7,995 nucleotides of DNA from Synergistales bacterium (lineage in GTDB: Bacteria; Synergistota; Synergistia; Synergistales; Aminobacteriaceae). Location of the stretch: positions 1-7,995 of the forward strand of contig BNVG01000095.1 in the NCBI GenBank assembly GCA_025997935.1, given 5' to 3'. Made by a program: the position numbers and the translations under genes. This document shows, in pieces, positions 1 to 6,061 of this stretch; the stretch's first letter is position 1, and each line of letters opens with the position of its first letter. A model generated the notes under the pieces. That model was not told the origin of the DNA, made no database searches, and saw only the letters and a program-made list of their open reading frames with translations.

Positions 1-249
1 CGCTTCGATATGGTCAGCGTATGTCTCGTTTATAATAATGATGGTGTCCGAGTGGAGGCGACGTAACTTCTTCGATACGTTTTCCGTGTTGGGATAATCA
101 ACAGTGCTACCTAACGGGTGATTTGTACCAAACAGACCGTTGATGAATTGAATTACTGCTACGCTTGACAATCGTATCAACTGCTTTAAGATTAAGTCGA
201 ATATTTGAGCCGTATCGCGTTCTTGTTTTTTGCCTGATTTTTTCGCCAC
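1..249 (-). CDS. Rpn-family recombination-promoting nuclease / PDDEXK_2 putative transposase, N-terminal part (runs off the left edge)
   Basis: An open frame of 83 codons runs from a GTG at 249-247 to the window edge without a stop. The start is chosen because a GGGAGGA ribosome site lies about 10 nt upstream and because the product begins VAKKSGKKQERDTAQIF, the start I recognise for this family. The segment has the family's amphipathic first helix, a GLFGTNHPLGS stretch, and then the first half of a PD-(D/E)xK nuclease core: D68 in LHSDTIIIIN and E82 in HIEA. The catalytic Gln/Lys and the C-terminal half lie outside the window. Rpn proteins are DNA endonucleases that promote RecA-independent recombination and are often found in many copies per genome. 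At residue 79 there is Asp where I would expect an aromatic residue. The family call rests on remembered similarity. Confidence 0.75.
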   Translation of the reverse strand, partial: MAKKSGKKQERDTAQIFDLILKQLIRLSSVAVIQFINGLFGTNHPLGSTVDYPNTENVSKKLRRLHSDTIIIINETYADHIEA

Positions 250-552
250 TGCAAGATTGTCCTCCCGCTTTAGCTAACCGCTTCACCTAACCATATCGCT
301 ATTCTATAGCAAAAAGTGAAACGTATCAACTTGGATTGGTGTTTTGCGTTATATCTGTGGTCATGTTGATGATACGTTTTCAGCCTGGAGGCCTGCTTGG
401 CGAGGGGAGTTTCGTCCGTGGAGCGCTGAAAAGCCTATGTGATCGCGGAGGCGCCGTCGATGCCTGAGACGCTATTCACCATAAAATCTATCCGTACATT
501 TTAGCGGCTTAAAAGCCGTTGACAACGTGAGTTTTGAGTTGCGTAACAGTCC
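250..552. other. Intergenic stretch without a convincing gene
   Basis: Apart from the minus-strand promoter and leader of the Rpn-family gene (about 250-330), I see no recognisable gene here. A plus-strand ATG frame at 369-467 (32 codons; product contains GGLLGEGSFVRGALKSL) has no ribosome site and matches nothing I know. It could be a fragment of a lost gene. A perfect 6-bp-arm palindrome, CGGCTT-AA-AAGCCG, lies at 505-518, directly before a TTGACA hexamer (519-524) that has no good -10 partner. The in-frame stop TAA at 544-546 closes the reading frame upstream of the decayed binding-protein gene. Confidence 0.5.
301..329 (-). promoter_or_regulatory. Probable sigma70-type promoter for the Rpn-family gene
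   Basis: Read on the minus strand, TTGATA (329-324) and TAGAAT (306-301) are separated by exactly 17 bp, which puts the transcription start near 294, about 45 nt upstream of the GTG start. A small dyad, GCTAT-TCT-ATAGC (298-310), overlaps the -10 box and could be an operator. Both boxes are 4/6 or better matches to consensus. Confidence 0.5.
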
Positions 553-1084
553 GTGCCTCTCGCTCATAAGCTAATAGGGCAGGATAAGGTCGTGGCGTTT
601 ATGACCGGTTCGTACAGTATGCCCACCCGCGCGGTCGCGCCTATATTCGACGAGGAGGGCATACCGCTCGTCACGAGCGACAACGACTTCGGTCAGACGT
701 TGAGCCAGGGCTTCAACGAGTATCTCAAAAAGGTGGGCCGCGAAGGCGACCTCGTCCTGCACCAGACCTATCCCGGGAGTGAAAAGGACTTCAAAGCGTA
801 TCTCTCTAAACTTAGAGACACGACCCCGGACGTGGTATTTTTCAGCGGTTACTACTTCCAGACCGGCTCGGCTTTGAAACAGACCCAAGAGATGGGTATA
901 AAAAGCATACAGTTCAGTGCGCGACGCCATCGCGGCGACGAAGAACTACGACGGCCTCACAGGCGTCATCAGCGGCTTCAATCCCGTGGGCGAAGTTTTG
1001 AAGCCGGTACAGCTTCAGGAGATAAAGGGCGGCAAATTCCATTACTTTGGGATAGTCACCGACGCGGAACTGATAAAGCCGTAA
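553..1084 (+). pseudogene. Decayed branched-chain amino acid ABC transporter substrate-binding protein (LivJ-like, Peripla_BP_6)
   Basis: Three pieces of one periplasmic binding protein can be read. Piece one (553-684) contains LIGQDKVVAFMTGSYSM and EEGIPLVTSD from the first lobe. Piece two (685-912) begins DFGQTLSQGFNEYLKK and ends QTQEMGIKSIQ. Piece three is in the next frame (917-1084, stop TAA 1082-1084) and reads VRDAIAATKNYDGLTG to TDAELIKP, a normal family C-terminus. Intact relatives are about 370-390 residues, and only about 175 remain. The signal peptide and the first roughly 100 residues are missing (in-frame stop at 544-546). About 35 residues seem lost at VTSDN/DFGQ, and about 80-100 seem lost at the frameshift near 913-917. 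An open frame continues to 1206, but past about 916 it is out-of-frame translation. Intact homologues bind leucine, isoleucine or valine, or other amino acids, for a LivHMGF permease; this copy cannot be functional. Confidence 0.85.
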
Positions 1085-1099
1085 AGGGCGCAAAAGCCG

Positions 1100-1810
1100 T
1101 TAGCCGCCAAACCTATACCCGGCTCCGTGAACGGTGTGCAGGAAGCGAGGGTTGGCGGGGTCGCCTTCTATCTTCTGGCGCAGACGCGCTATATGCTGAT
1201 CGATAGAGCGGGTGGTTATGTCGCAGTCGACGCCCCAGACGGTTTCCAGCAGGGTTTCGCGGGAGACGACTTTGCTCTCGTTCATCGCCAGAAAACGCAG
1301 AAGCTCCGCCTCTTTTGGCGTCAACGAAAAGGAGGCGGCCCCTTTGCGGCCCGTCATGCTGTCGAAATCGACGCTCGTATCGTCACAAAGACGCAGCCGG
1401 GAAAGATGTCGCGGACGCGCGCCTTTTTTGGCCAGCGCGCCTCTGCGCAGGGCAGAGCGGACGCGCGCCAGAAGCTCCGCCATACTGAAAGGCTTGACGA
1501 TGTAGTCGTCCGCGCCAAGCTCTAAGCCGATAACCTTGTCTATCTCTTCACCTTTAGCGGTGAGCATCAAAACCGGCGTCGCCGAATCAACCGCGCGAAT
1601 GGCGCGGCATACGTCATAACCGTTCATCTCAGGCATCATTACGTCTAAAAGCACGAGGTCGGGAGAGAGGCTCCGAAACCGCTCGAGGGCCGAAGCTCCG
1701 TCTATGGCCGTTTCCACGGCGTAGCCCTCTATGGTCAGCAAATCGGCTACGCCGGCCAGAATCGCCGGGTCGTCCTCAGCCACCAAAATCAGATTATTGA
1801 GACCGTTCAT
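1100..1810 (-). CDS. OmpR/PhoB-family DNA-binding response regulator
   Basis: This 236-residue protein has a receiver domain (about residues 6-120) and a winged-helix Trans_reg_C domain (about 138-235), the usual family length. Receiver residues are all present: acidic pocket E12-D13-D14, phosphoacceptor D56 in LVLLDVMMP, T84 in LMLTAKGEE, and K106 in IVKPF. The effector domain shows SLTPKEAELLRFLA, the recognition-helix region TTRSIDQHIARLRQKI, and the wing VHGAGYRF. It is the last gene of the VWA-kinase-regulator operon, and its start overlaps the kinase 3' end by 17 nt. A GAGG ribosome site lies 6 nt before the ATG within the codons for the kinase's acidic tail, so translational coupling is likely. 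The probable partner is the adjacent kinase. The likely target is the 11-bp direct repeats upstream of the operon. Which regulon it controls cannot be read from sequence. No clear terminator follows. Confidence 0.95.
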   Translation of the reverse strand: MNGLNNLILVAEDDPAILAGVADLLTIEGYAVETAIDGASALERFRSLSPDLVLLDVMMPEMNGYDVCRAIRAVDSATPVLMLTAKGEEIDKVIGLELGADDYIVKPFSMAELLARVRSALRRGALAKKGARPRHLSRLRLCDDTSVDFDSMTGRKGAASFSLTPKEAELLRFLAMNESKVVSRETLLETVWGVDCDITTRSIDQHIARLRQKIEGDPANPRFLHTVHGAGYRFGG

Positions 1811-3635
1811 TTTCGTCCTCTTCGTCCTCCTCTTTGGGGTTCGTGAACAGCGGAAGCCGCAGGGAAAAAAGGCTTCCCCCTCCAGGACGCGGCGCGTAAG
1901 TGACGTCGCCGCCGTGCCTATGGGCTATCTTCCGGGCTATGGCGAGCCCCAATCCAGCCCCGCTCTTTGACGCGGACAGGGAGTCGTCGGCCCTGAAAAA
2001 CTCGCGAAATATCCTGTCCGTAAAGCGCGGCTCGACGCCGATTCCACGGTCGGCGACCTCCAAGACGGCCATTTTGCCTTCGACTCCGCACGAAAGCCGT
2101 ATCTCACGGATTCGGTTAGAGTATTTTTCCGCGTTCGACAGGAGGTTCATAATTACCTGCCTGAGCGCCTCCCGGTTTCCCCATACGTCAAGCGCGCCAC
2201 CTGACTCGTCACACTCCAAGACCATCGCAAACCCGCTTTTTTCAAGATGCGGCTTGAGTTGTTCTGCCGTATCCCTCGCTAATTCCGACAACGATAGAGG
2301 CTGCATGGGATAATTTTCCTTCTCGCGTTTTGAGGCCGCGAGTACGTTGTCTATGAGTCTCGCCAATCGGTCGACCTCGGACATCATCGTGCGCAGATAC
2401 TCGCGGCGCTTCTCCTCGTTCCCCTGCTTACCCGAAAGCAGGAGCTCGGCGAAAAGCCTGATGGAGGTCAGGGGCGTTTTCAGCTCGTGCGACACGTTGG
2501 CCACGAACGTCGTTTTCTGAGCGGCGACGCGCATCTCAGAGCCCAAAATCCAGAGAACGGCCACGCTCCCTACGACAATAACAAAGAAGAGCGCCGCCAC
2601 CAAGACCCAGACGGCAAGAGTCGCGAAACGGACGCGGGAGGTCAGAGCGGCGGGGTTCGCGAGCCACACGCCCACCTCCCAGCGCGGCAGGAGCGGAGAT
2701 ATTTCACGCGCCACGAAAGGACGCCGCCACTCCGGCGCAACGACGGAAGGCGGCGCGACAAGAGGCTCTCCCATGTCGTCGAGGACGGTGAGGATACGCG
2801 CCTCGGACAGAACCGCGGGGAGAACGTCCGCGATACGCCCGCGCAGCGCGTCCATGCGAACGGAGCATCCGACGATTTCAGAGCCCGCGACGGCGCGCTT
2901 CGTCCAGAACAACAGCTCAAGTCCGCGACCCGACATGCGAGGCAGAATACCCCCATCCGACTCATTCAACAGCTCAGCAAAGAAGCGGCTTCGGGAGACG
3001 ATCCCCGACCGCTCGTCCAGCGCCGCAGGAGACTGTTCGGCGATTTGCGCGGTGTTACGCATAGAGATCTCGAACCCCTCCTGATGAGCCTTGGAATAGG
3101 CCTTGTTGAGGGTCTCGGAATCCGTGAGGACGCCGCTTTTCTCGATCTGCATGGCAATTCCGTCGGCAATTCCGTTGGCCATATCGGGGAGTTTTGGCGC
3201 GGCGGCCGGCGCGGGTATTGGCAACTGCATTTCTTTCCTGTAAACCCGCGTGATATGGTCATACACAGGTAAGCTCTCGCCGCCCTGCAGGAACGCCCCG
3301 AACGACGCCATAAAATCTTTGTTTTCCGACGCCTCCGGCAAAACAAGTCCGTCCCTAACGACAAAAGGTACGCCGACAAGCGGCGCGCGTTTCTGGTCTT
3401 TTCGGGCAAAGGCGGCGTATAGCTCGGACGCCACATCGTTCATAAGCTCCTCCACCTTGCCGGCGGCGAGGTCGGCCTCGGCCAAAAGCGTTTCCTCCAA
3501 GCGGCGCTCCACATACAGAGATTCCCTGTCCGCGGCGCGCAAAGCCAAAAAACCAAGGGCGACGCTCGGAACGAGCACCGCCAATATAAATATCGAAAAC
3601 AGCAAAAAAGGAACCGTTCTGGAGTTATTCTTCAT
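1794..3635 (-). CDS. Membrane-bound sensor histidine kinase
   Basis: The 613-residue protein has a membrane segment near the N-terminus (about 8-32), a large extracytoplasmic sensor region (about 33-335) with no family I recognise, a second membrane segment (about 338-364), and then a cytoplasmic kinase core. There is no HAMP domain; HisKA follows the membrane almost at once, with the phospho-acceptor H383 in VANVSHELKTPLTS. The HATPase shows the N box with N497 and N501 (MNLLSNAEKYS), G1 D529-R-G-I-G, F box IFREFFRADD, and G2 GAGLGLAIA at 559-567. The sensor region includes a Pro/Ala-rich hinge (about 139-150) and an ETLNKAY heptapeptide (174-180) that recurs in the neighbouring VWA protein. 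The C-terminus ends in an acidic tail (EEDEEDENE). Only a weak TAGGAT site precedes the ATG, 21 nt after the VWA stop, so coupling to the VWA gene is likely. Signal unknown. Confidence 0.95.
   Translation of the reverse strand: MKNNSRTVPFLLFSIFILAVLVPSVALGFLALRAADRESLYVERRLEETLLAEADLAAGKVEELMNDVASELYAAFARKDQKRAPLVGVPFVVRDGLVLPEASENKDFMASFGAFLQGGESLPVYDHITRVYRKEMQLPIPAPAAAPKLPDMANGIADGIAMQIEKSGVLTDSETLNKAYSKAHQEGFEISMRNTAQIAEQSPAALDERSGIVSRSRFFAELLNESDGGILPRMSGRGLELLFWTKRAVAGSEIVGCSVRMDALRGRIADVLPAVLSEARILTVLDDMGEPLVAPPSVVAPEWRRPFVAREISPLLPRWEVGVWLANPAALTSRVRFATLAVWVLVAALFFVIVVGSVAVLWILGSEMRVAAQKTTFVANVSHELKTPLTSIRLFAELLLSGKQGNEEKRREYLRTMMSEVDRLARLIDNVLAASKREKENYPMQPLSLSELARDTAEQLKPHLEKSGFAMVLECDESGGALDVWGNREALRQVIMNLLSNAEKYSNRIREIRLSCGVEGKMAVLEVADRGIGVEPRFTDRIFREFFRADDSLSASKSGAGLGLAIARKIAHRHGGDVTYAPRPGGGSLFSLRLPLFTNPKEEDEEDENERSQ
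1812..1829. repeat. 9-bp perfect tandem repeat at the kinase/regulator junction
   Basis: On the coding (minus) strand GAGGACGAA occurs twice in tandem. It encodes the Glu/Asp tail of the kinase (EDEEDE), and its second copy supplies the GAGG ribosome site of the response regulator. One short purine-rich repeat thus serves both as a coding tail and as a translation signal. Confidence 0.8.
3096..3116. repeat. 21-bp segment shared with the VWA gene (copy in the kinase sensor region)
   Basis: On the minus strand this encodes ETLNKAY at kinase residues 174-180. It matches 3705-3725 at 20 of 21 positions, with the same orientation and reading frame. The one difference is a synonymous third base of the Leu codon. 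Confidence 0.8.
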
Positions 3636-3645
3636 ATCCTATATT

Positions 3646-3667
3646 CTAATCTTTTTCTAATCTTTTT
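3646..3667. repeat. 11-bp perfect tandem repeat spanning the VWA stop and the spacer before the kinase
   Basis: CTAATCTTTTT on the plus strand occurs twice in tandem (3646-3656 and 3657-3667). On the coding strand each copy ends in GATTAG; the copy at 3657-3667 supplies the TAG stop of the VWA gene, and the other fills about half of the 21-nt spacer to the kinase. It looks like a slippage duplication; no function is assigned. Confidence 0.8.
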
Positions 3668-5042
3668 TGCTCTCCGAAACCGGGGTTTGTTGATTTTTTT
3701 GCGTATAGGCCTTGTTAAGGGTCTCTTTTCGACTCTCGGAAGACATACGGCCTCGCTCGTTCAGGCCGTCCGCCATAGACTCGAACTCCTTCGCTTCAGC
3801 CGACAGCGCGGGAGCGGACGCGCCGGCGGACGGGGCAAATTGTTTCAGAGCCTCCGCGCGTTCCCTGAGAACCTGAACGGCCTCAGCGGCGCGCCCCTCG
3901 TCCGCGAGCCGCACTACTTCCTCGCGAAGTTCCACGTTATGGGCTACCTCGGCCTGCGAAACAATCTCAGGGTCGCGGTTTTTAGCCACCTCCCGCTCGT
4001 CCTTCGTGAACGACAGGGTAAGCGGAACCTCGCGCACAACCAGCTCGCCCGTCGCGGCGTCCACGTACTCCAATCTGACCGTCGCCGCGTCAAAAGCCTC
4101 GGCGGACTCCGTTTCGGTAATCTCAATCTCGAACATGGCGTACTTTTCCGCGCGGTAAAGGTTGTCGATAGACACCGTAATGGAGTCTCCGCCGTCGCCG
4201 TCGTGTCCGGAAGCGGAGCGGCCGATGACCCTAACCGGACGCGCGCCCCCGCCGCACTTGAGGGTGACGCGCGTTTTTCGGGCCGTGAGCGTTACGGCGT
4301 CATTTATGTCAGCCGCAAATATCTCGCTGAGCTGGTCAGCGTGACGGGCAAAATAGGCGTTTCCTCCGCTTTCCGACGCGAGGGCGGTCATGAGGTCCTC
4401 GTTGTAGTCCAGGCCAAGCCCGATGGTCGTGATGGTCATTCCCTGCCGAGCTAACCTCCGAGCGAGGCGCGAGAGCTCGTAAGTCGTGGACGGCCCGACG
4501 TTTGCTATGCCGTCTGAGAGCAAAATGACGCGCGGGACGTAGCCGTCTTTTATAAACGGCTCGATTTGCTCGGCGCCGGTCTCCACGCCGTCATAAAGAG
4601 CGGTTGACCCGCCCGGAGAGACGCGCGATATGACGCGGGCAAAAACATCCTGGTCCGACGCGGCCCTCGCCGAAACCGCCACGCTTGCCTCCGAGTCATA
4701 AACGACCACCGCCGCTACGTCACGGTCGGTCAGCATCCTAAGCGCCTCCACGGCCCCCAGCTTCGCGTTCTCCATCTTGCCGTCCGACGCCATCGACCCC
4801 GACTTGTCGAGCGCCAGCGCAACCGCCAGAGGAACGCGCCGTTCCCGGACGGTTTTGTCCGTGGCGTTCCCGTCGGGCCGAACCCGCGCTCTTACAATAA
4901 CGCGCTGCCCCTTTTGAGCCTTGACGACGGGCGTGTCCGCCCCCACCTCGAAAACCACGCCCGCGCATGAGACGCGAGCCGCCCCCAAAATACATACCGC
5001 AATAGCGACTGCCGCAAAAGCCAAATTTGTTTTACGCGACAT
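3657..5042 (-). CDS. Secreted von Willebrand factor type A (VWA) domain protein
   Basis: The start is the ATG at 5042-5040 (MSRKTNLAF), because AGGAGG lies 8 nt upstream and a clean signal peptide follows. An upstream in-frame start at 5096 would bury that signal. The product is 461 residues. It has a Sec signal peptide (1-27, likely cleaved after VSCA), a beta-rich stretch, a VWA domain (about 70-250) with a complete metal site (D79-K-S81-G-S83, T147 in GGSTALYDG, D177 in LLSDG), a beta-rich region (about 255-350), and a helical, Glu/Ala-rich C-terminal part (about 360-461). There is no membrane anchor or lipobox. VWA domains bind protein partners through a divalent metal. It is the first gene of an operon with a histidine kinase and response regulator, so a role in presenting or modulating the kinase's signal is a reasonable inference. 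The ETLNKAY motif (440-446) is shared with the kinase sensor. Exact function unknown. Confidence 0.9.
   Translation of the reverse strand: MSRKTNLAFAAVAIAVCILGAARVSCAGVVFEVGADTPVVKAQKGQRVIVRARVRPDGNATDKTVRERRVPLAVALALDKSGSMASDGKMENAKLGAVEALRMLTDRDVAAVVVYDSEASVAVSARAASDQDVFARVISRVSPGGSTALYDGVETGAEQIEPFIKDGYVPRVILLSDGIANVGPSTTYELSRLARRLARQGMTITTIGLGLDYNEDLMTALASESGGNAYFARHADQLSEIFAADINDAVTLTARKTRVTLKCGGGARPVRVIGRSASGHDGDGGDSITVSIDNLYRAEKYAMFEIEITETESAEAFDAATVRLEYVDAATGELVVREVPLTLSFTKDEREVAKNRDPEIVSQAEVAHNVELREEVVRLADEGRAAEAVQVLRERAEALKQFAPSAGASAPALSAEAKEFESMADGLNERGRMSSESRKETLNKAYTQKNQQTPVSESKKD
3705..3725. repeat. 21-bp segment shared with the kinase gene (copy near the VWA C-terminus)
   Basis: On the minus strand it encodes ETLNKAY at VWA residues 440-446, about 15 residues before the C-terminus. 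It matches 3096-3116 at 20 of 21 positions in the same frame. Confidence 0.8.
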
Positions 5043-5050
5043 CTCAACCA

Positions 5051-5056
5051 CCTCCT
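5051..5056 (-). promoter_or_regulatory. Strong ribosome binding site deciding the VWA start
   Basis: AGGAGG on the minus strand, 8 nt before the ATG at 5042. It favours this start over an in-frame ATG 54 nt upstream, which would add 18 residues before the signal peptide. Confidence 0.8.
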
Positions 5057-5090
5057 GGAAGAGCATGATACGGGGCGCGGCGTTGGAAAG

Positions 5091-5129
5091 TGTCACAGAG
5101 CCGTCAATAAAATGTCACGAAAATGTAAA
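5091..5129. promoter_or_regulatory. Four Pho-box-like direct repeats at exact 11-bp steps, upstream of the VWA-kinase-regulator operon
   Basis: On the plus strand the hexamers TGTCAC (5091), CGTCAA (5102), TGTCAC (5113) and TGTAAA (5124) each begin 11 bp after the last. The spacers are A-rich for copies two and three. The middle two closely resemble the Escherichia coli Pho box (CTGTCATAAA..TGTCA), and the minus-strand reading (TTTACA, GTGACA, TTGACG, GTGACA) resembles Bacillus PhoP boxes. PhoB/OmpR-class regulators bind head-to-tail dimers with an 11-bp period. The array sits 50-90 bp upstream of the VWA start, so the operon's own regulator is the likely ligand. The -10 box is unclear: TATCAT (5070-5065, minus) is a candidate. 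The opposite, PIN-side direction cannot be excluded. Confidence 0.6.
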
Positions 5130-5213
5130 AACACGACCTAACCCGAGGATACATGTCTACGAGGCTAACAACTCGGTGACGTACTCGCGAACAAAATCTA
5201 AAAAATTCTATCA

Positions 5214-5241
5214 TTGCAAATGTCGGCTAAAATGTTAAAAT
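5214..5241 (+). promoter_or_regulatory. Probable promoter of the PIN-domain cassette
   Basis: TTGCAA (5214-5219) and TAAAAT (5236-5241) are 16 bp apart, with an extended -10 TGT immediately before the -10 box. The predicted transcription start is near 5248, giving a leader of about 59 nt before the PIN start. It diverges from the VWA operon. Confidence 0.5.
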
Positions 5242-5306
5242 TACTGCAAGAGGATGAAATATCATGCAGGATGTCATAATGTTCAACCGAGAAAGGCTCG
5301 CTGCCA

Positions 5307-5786
5307 ATGAAGAAACTAAAAATCTACTTGGATACATCCGTCATAAGTCATCTTCAACACGAAGACGCGCCGGAGAAGATGAGATATACTCTGTTGTTTT
5401 GGGATGAACTCAAAATAGGCAAATATGGGGTCGTTATTTCCGATTTGACGCTCAGAGAAGTAAGACGCTGCCCTCAGCCCAAACAAGTAGATATGCTTAA
5501 TTACTTAGAAGAGATTGAATATAGCGTGCTGCGCGACTCTGACGAAGTTAAAGCCTTAGCCGAGGAATATATCGAAAACGGCGTTTTGACACGGAAAAAT
5601 GAAAACGATTGTATGCACATAGCCCTTGCCACAATAGGCGACTGTGATGTAATCGTATCGTGGAACTTTAAGCATATGGTGCGACTAAAAACAATTCAAG
5701 GCGTCAGAGTGACGAACGCTAAGAATGGATACTTCAAGCCAATAGACATAGTACAGCCAGCCATGATGGGAGATGTTACACAATGA
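5307..5786 (+). CDS. PIN-domain ribonuclease, VapC-like toxin
   Basis: The 159-residue protein is a single PIN domain. It opens KIYLDTSVISHL, giving the first metal-binding acid D9. Others that fit the fold are E51 in LTLREVR, D101 in NENDCMHIALA, and D114 in CDVIVSWNFKHMV. PIN toxins cut RNA, often tRNA or rRNA, using one or two magnesium ions held by these acids. A GAGAAAGG site about 10 nt upstream supports this ATG, and an in-frame stop (5277-5279) excludes a longer form apart from non-standard starts. It overlaps the next gene by the 4-nt ATGA, so the two are coupled. No antitoxin of VapB, AbrB or RHH type precedes it, so order is toxin then partner, the reverse of most vapBC loci. Codon use is richer in A/T than in the operon to its left, consistent with transfer. 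Toxicity is inferred from family. Confidence 0.85.
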   Translation: MKKLKIYLDTSVISHLQHEDAPEKMRYTLLFWDELKIGKYGVVISDLTLREVRRCPQPKQVDMLNYLEEIEYSVLRDSDEVKALAEEYIENGVLTRKNENDCMHIALATIGDCDVIVSWNFKHMVRLKTIQGVRVTNAKNGYFKPIDIVQPAMMGDVTQ

Positions 5787-5992
5787 AAGAGCCGGAAATC
5801 AGCCCTGACTTCACTATTGAGGATATACACAAAATCCGGGAATATGACGCGGAAAGACGCAGGATTATAGGCGACGAGGCCTATTGGGCTGAGGTGCGCG
5901 CTGATTCATTGTATGTGCAGGAAAAAATCAAAGAGATACGAGAAAAGAAGCGCCTCGCTCAAAACGCTGCCGGTATCGGTAAAGCCGTATAA
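5783..5992 (+). CDS. Small charged protein, probable antitoxin partner of the PIN toxin
   Basis: A 69-residue, highly charged, mostly helical protein (IEDIHKIREYDAERRR; C-terminal helix VQEKIKEIREKKRL). It has no membrane segment or signal peptide, and I see no recognisable DNA-binding fold. Its ATG overlaps the PIN stop (ATGA), and GGGAG lies 10 nt upstream inside the PIN gene. Small proteins with an IHxIRE motif downstream of PIN genes of this type are common in gut anaerobes. The antitoxin role is inferred from that pairing and the coupling. The central part around DEAYWAEVRADS would be a natural toxin-binding segment, but nothing in the sequence proves it. Confidence 0.7.
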   Translation: MKEPEISPDFTIEDIHKIREYDAERRRIIGDEAYWAEVRADSLYVQEKIKEIREKKRLAQNAAGIGKAV

Positions 5993-6061
5993 GCAAACCA
6001 ATAAGCCGCTTCACGGACTCGAACCGCCCATCCTTACAATAGCGGTAAGCGAAAACATCGT

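Noticed and set aside
74..381. Shared GATACGTTTTC at 74-84 and 371-381, with a related inverted form near 319-329.
   Set aside because: An 11-mer match is expected by chance in a window this size; one copy is inside coding sequence and there is no further extension.
511..1101. Identical 10-mer AAAAGCCGTT at 511-520 and 1092-1101, flanking the decayed binding-protein gene like a target-site duplication.
   Set aside because: Ten-base matches are expected many times by chance in 8 kb, and no mobile element lies between the copies.
913..1206. C-terminal part of the plus-strand open frame 553-1206 as real protein.
   Set aside because: After about residue 120 it becomes Arg/His-rich out-of-frame translation. 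The genuine family C-terminus is in the next frame and stops at 1084, and the rest overlaps the response regulator antisense.
1731..3660. Several long open frames on the plus strand opposite the kinase and VWA genes.
   Set aside because: They are typical antisense shadows of GC-rich coding DNA, with low-complexity Arg/Ser/Pro products and no ribosome sites.
5264..5407. Short plus-strand frame (MQDVIMFNRERL...) overlapping the PIN start, considered as an upstream antitoxin.
   Set aside because: Although AGAGG lies upstream, the product matches no antitoxin I know and most of it is PIN coding sequence read in another frame, with a Ser/Arg-rich nonsense look.
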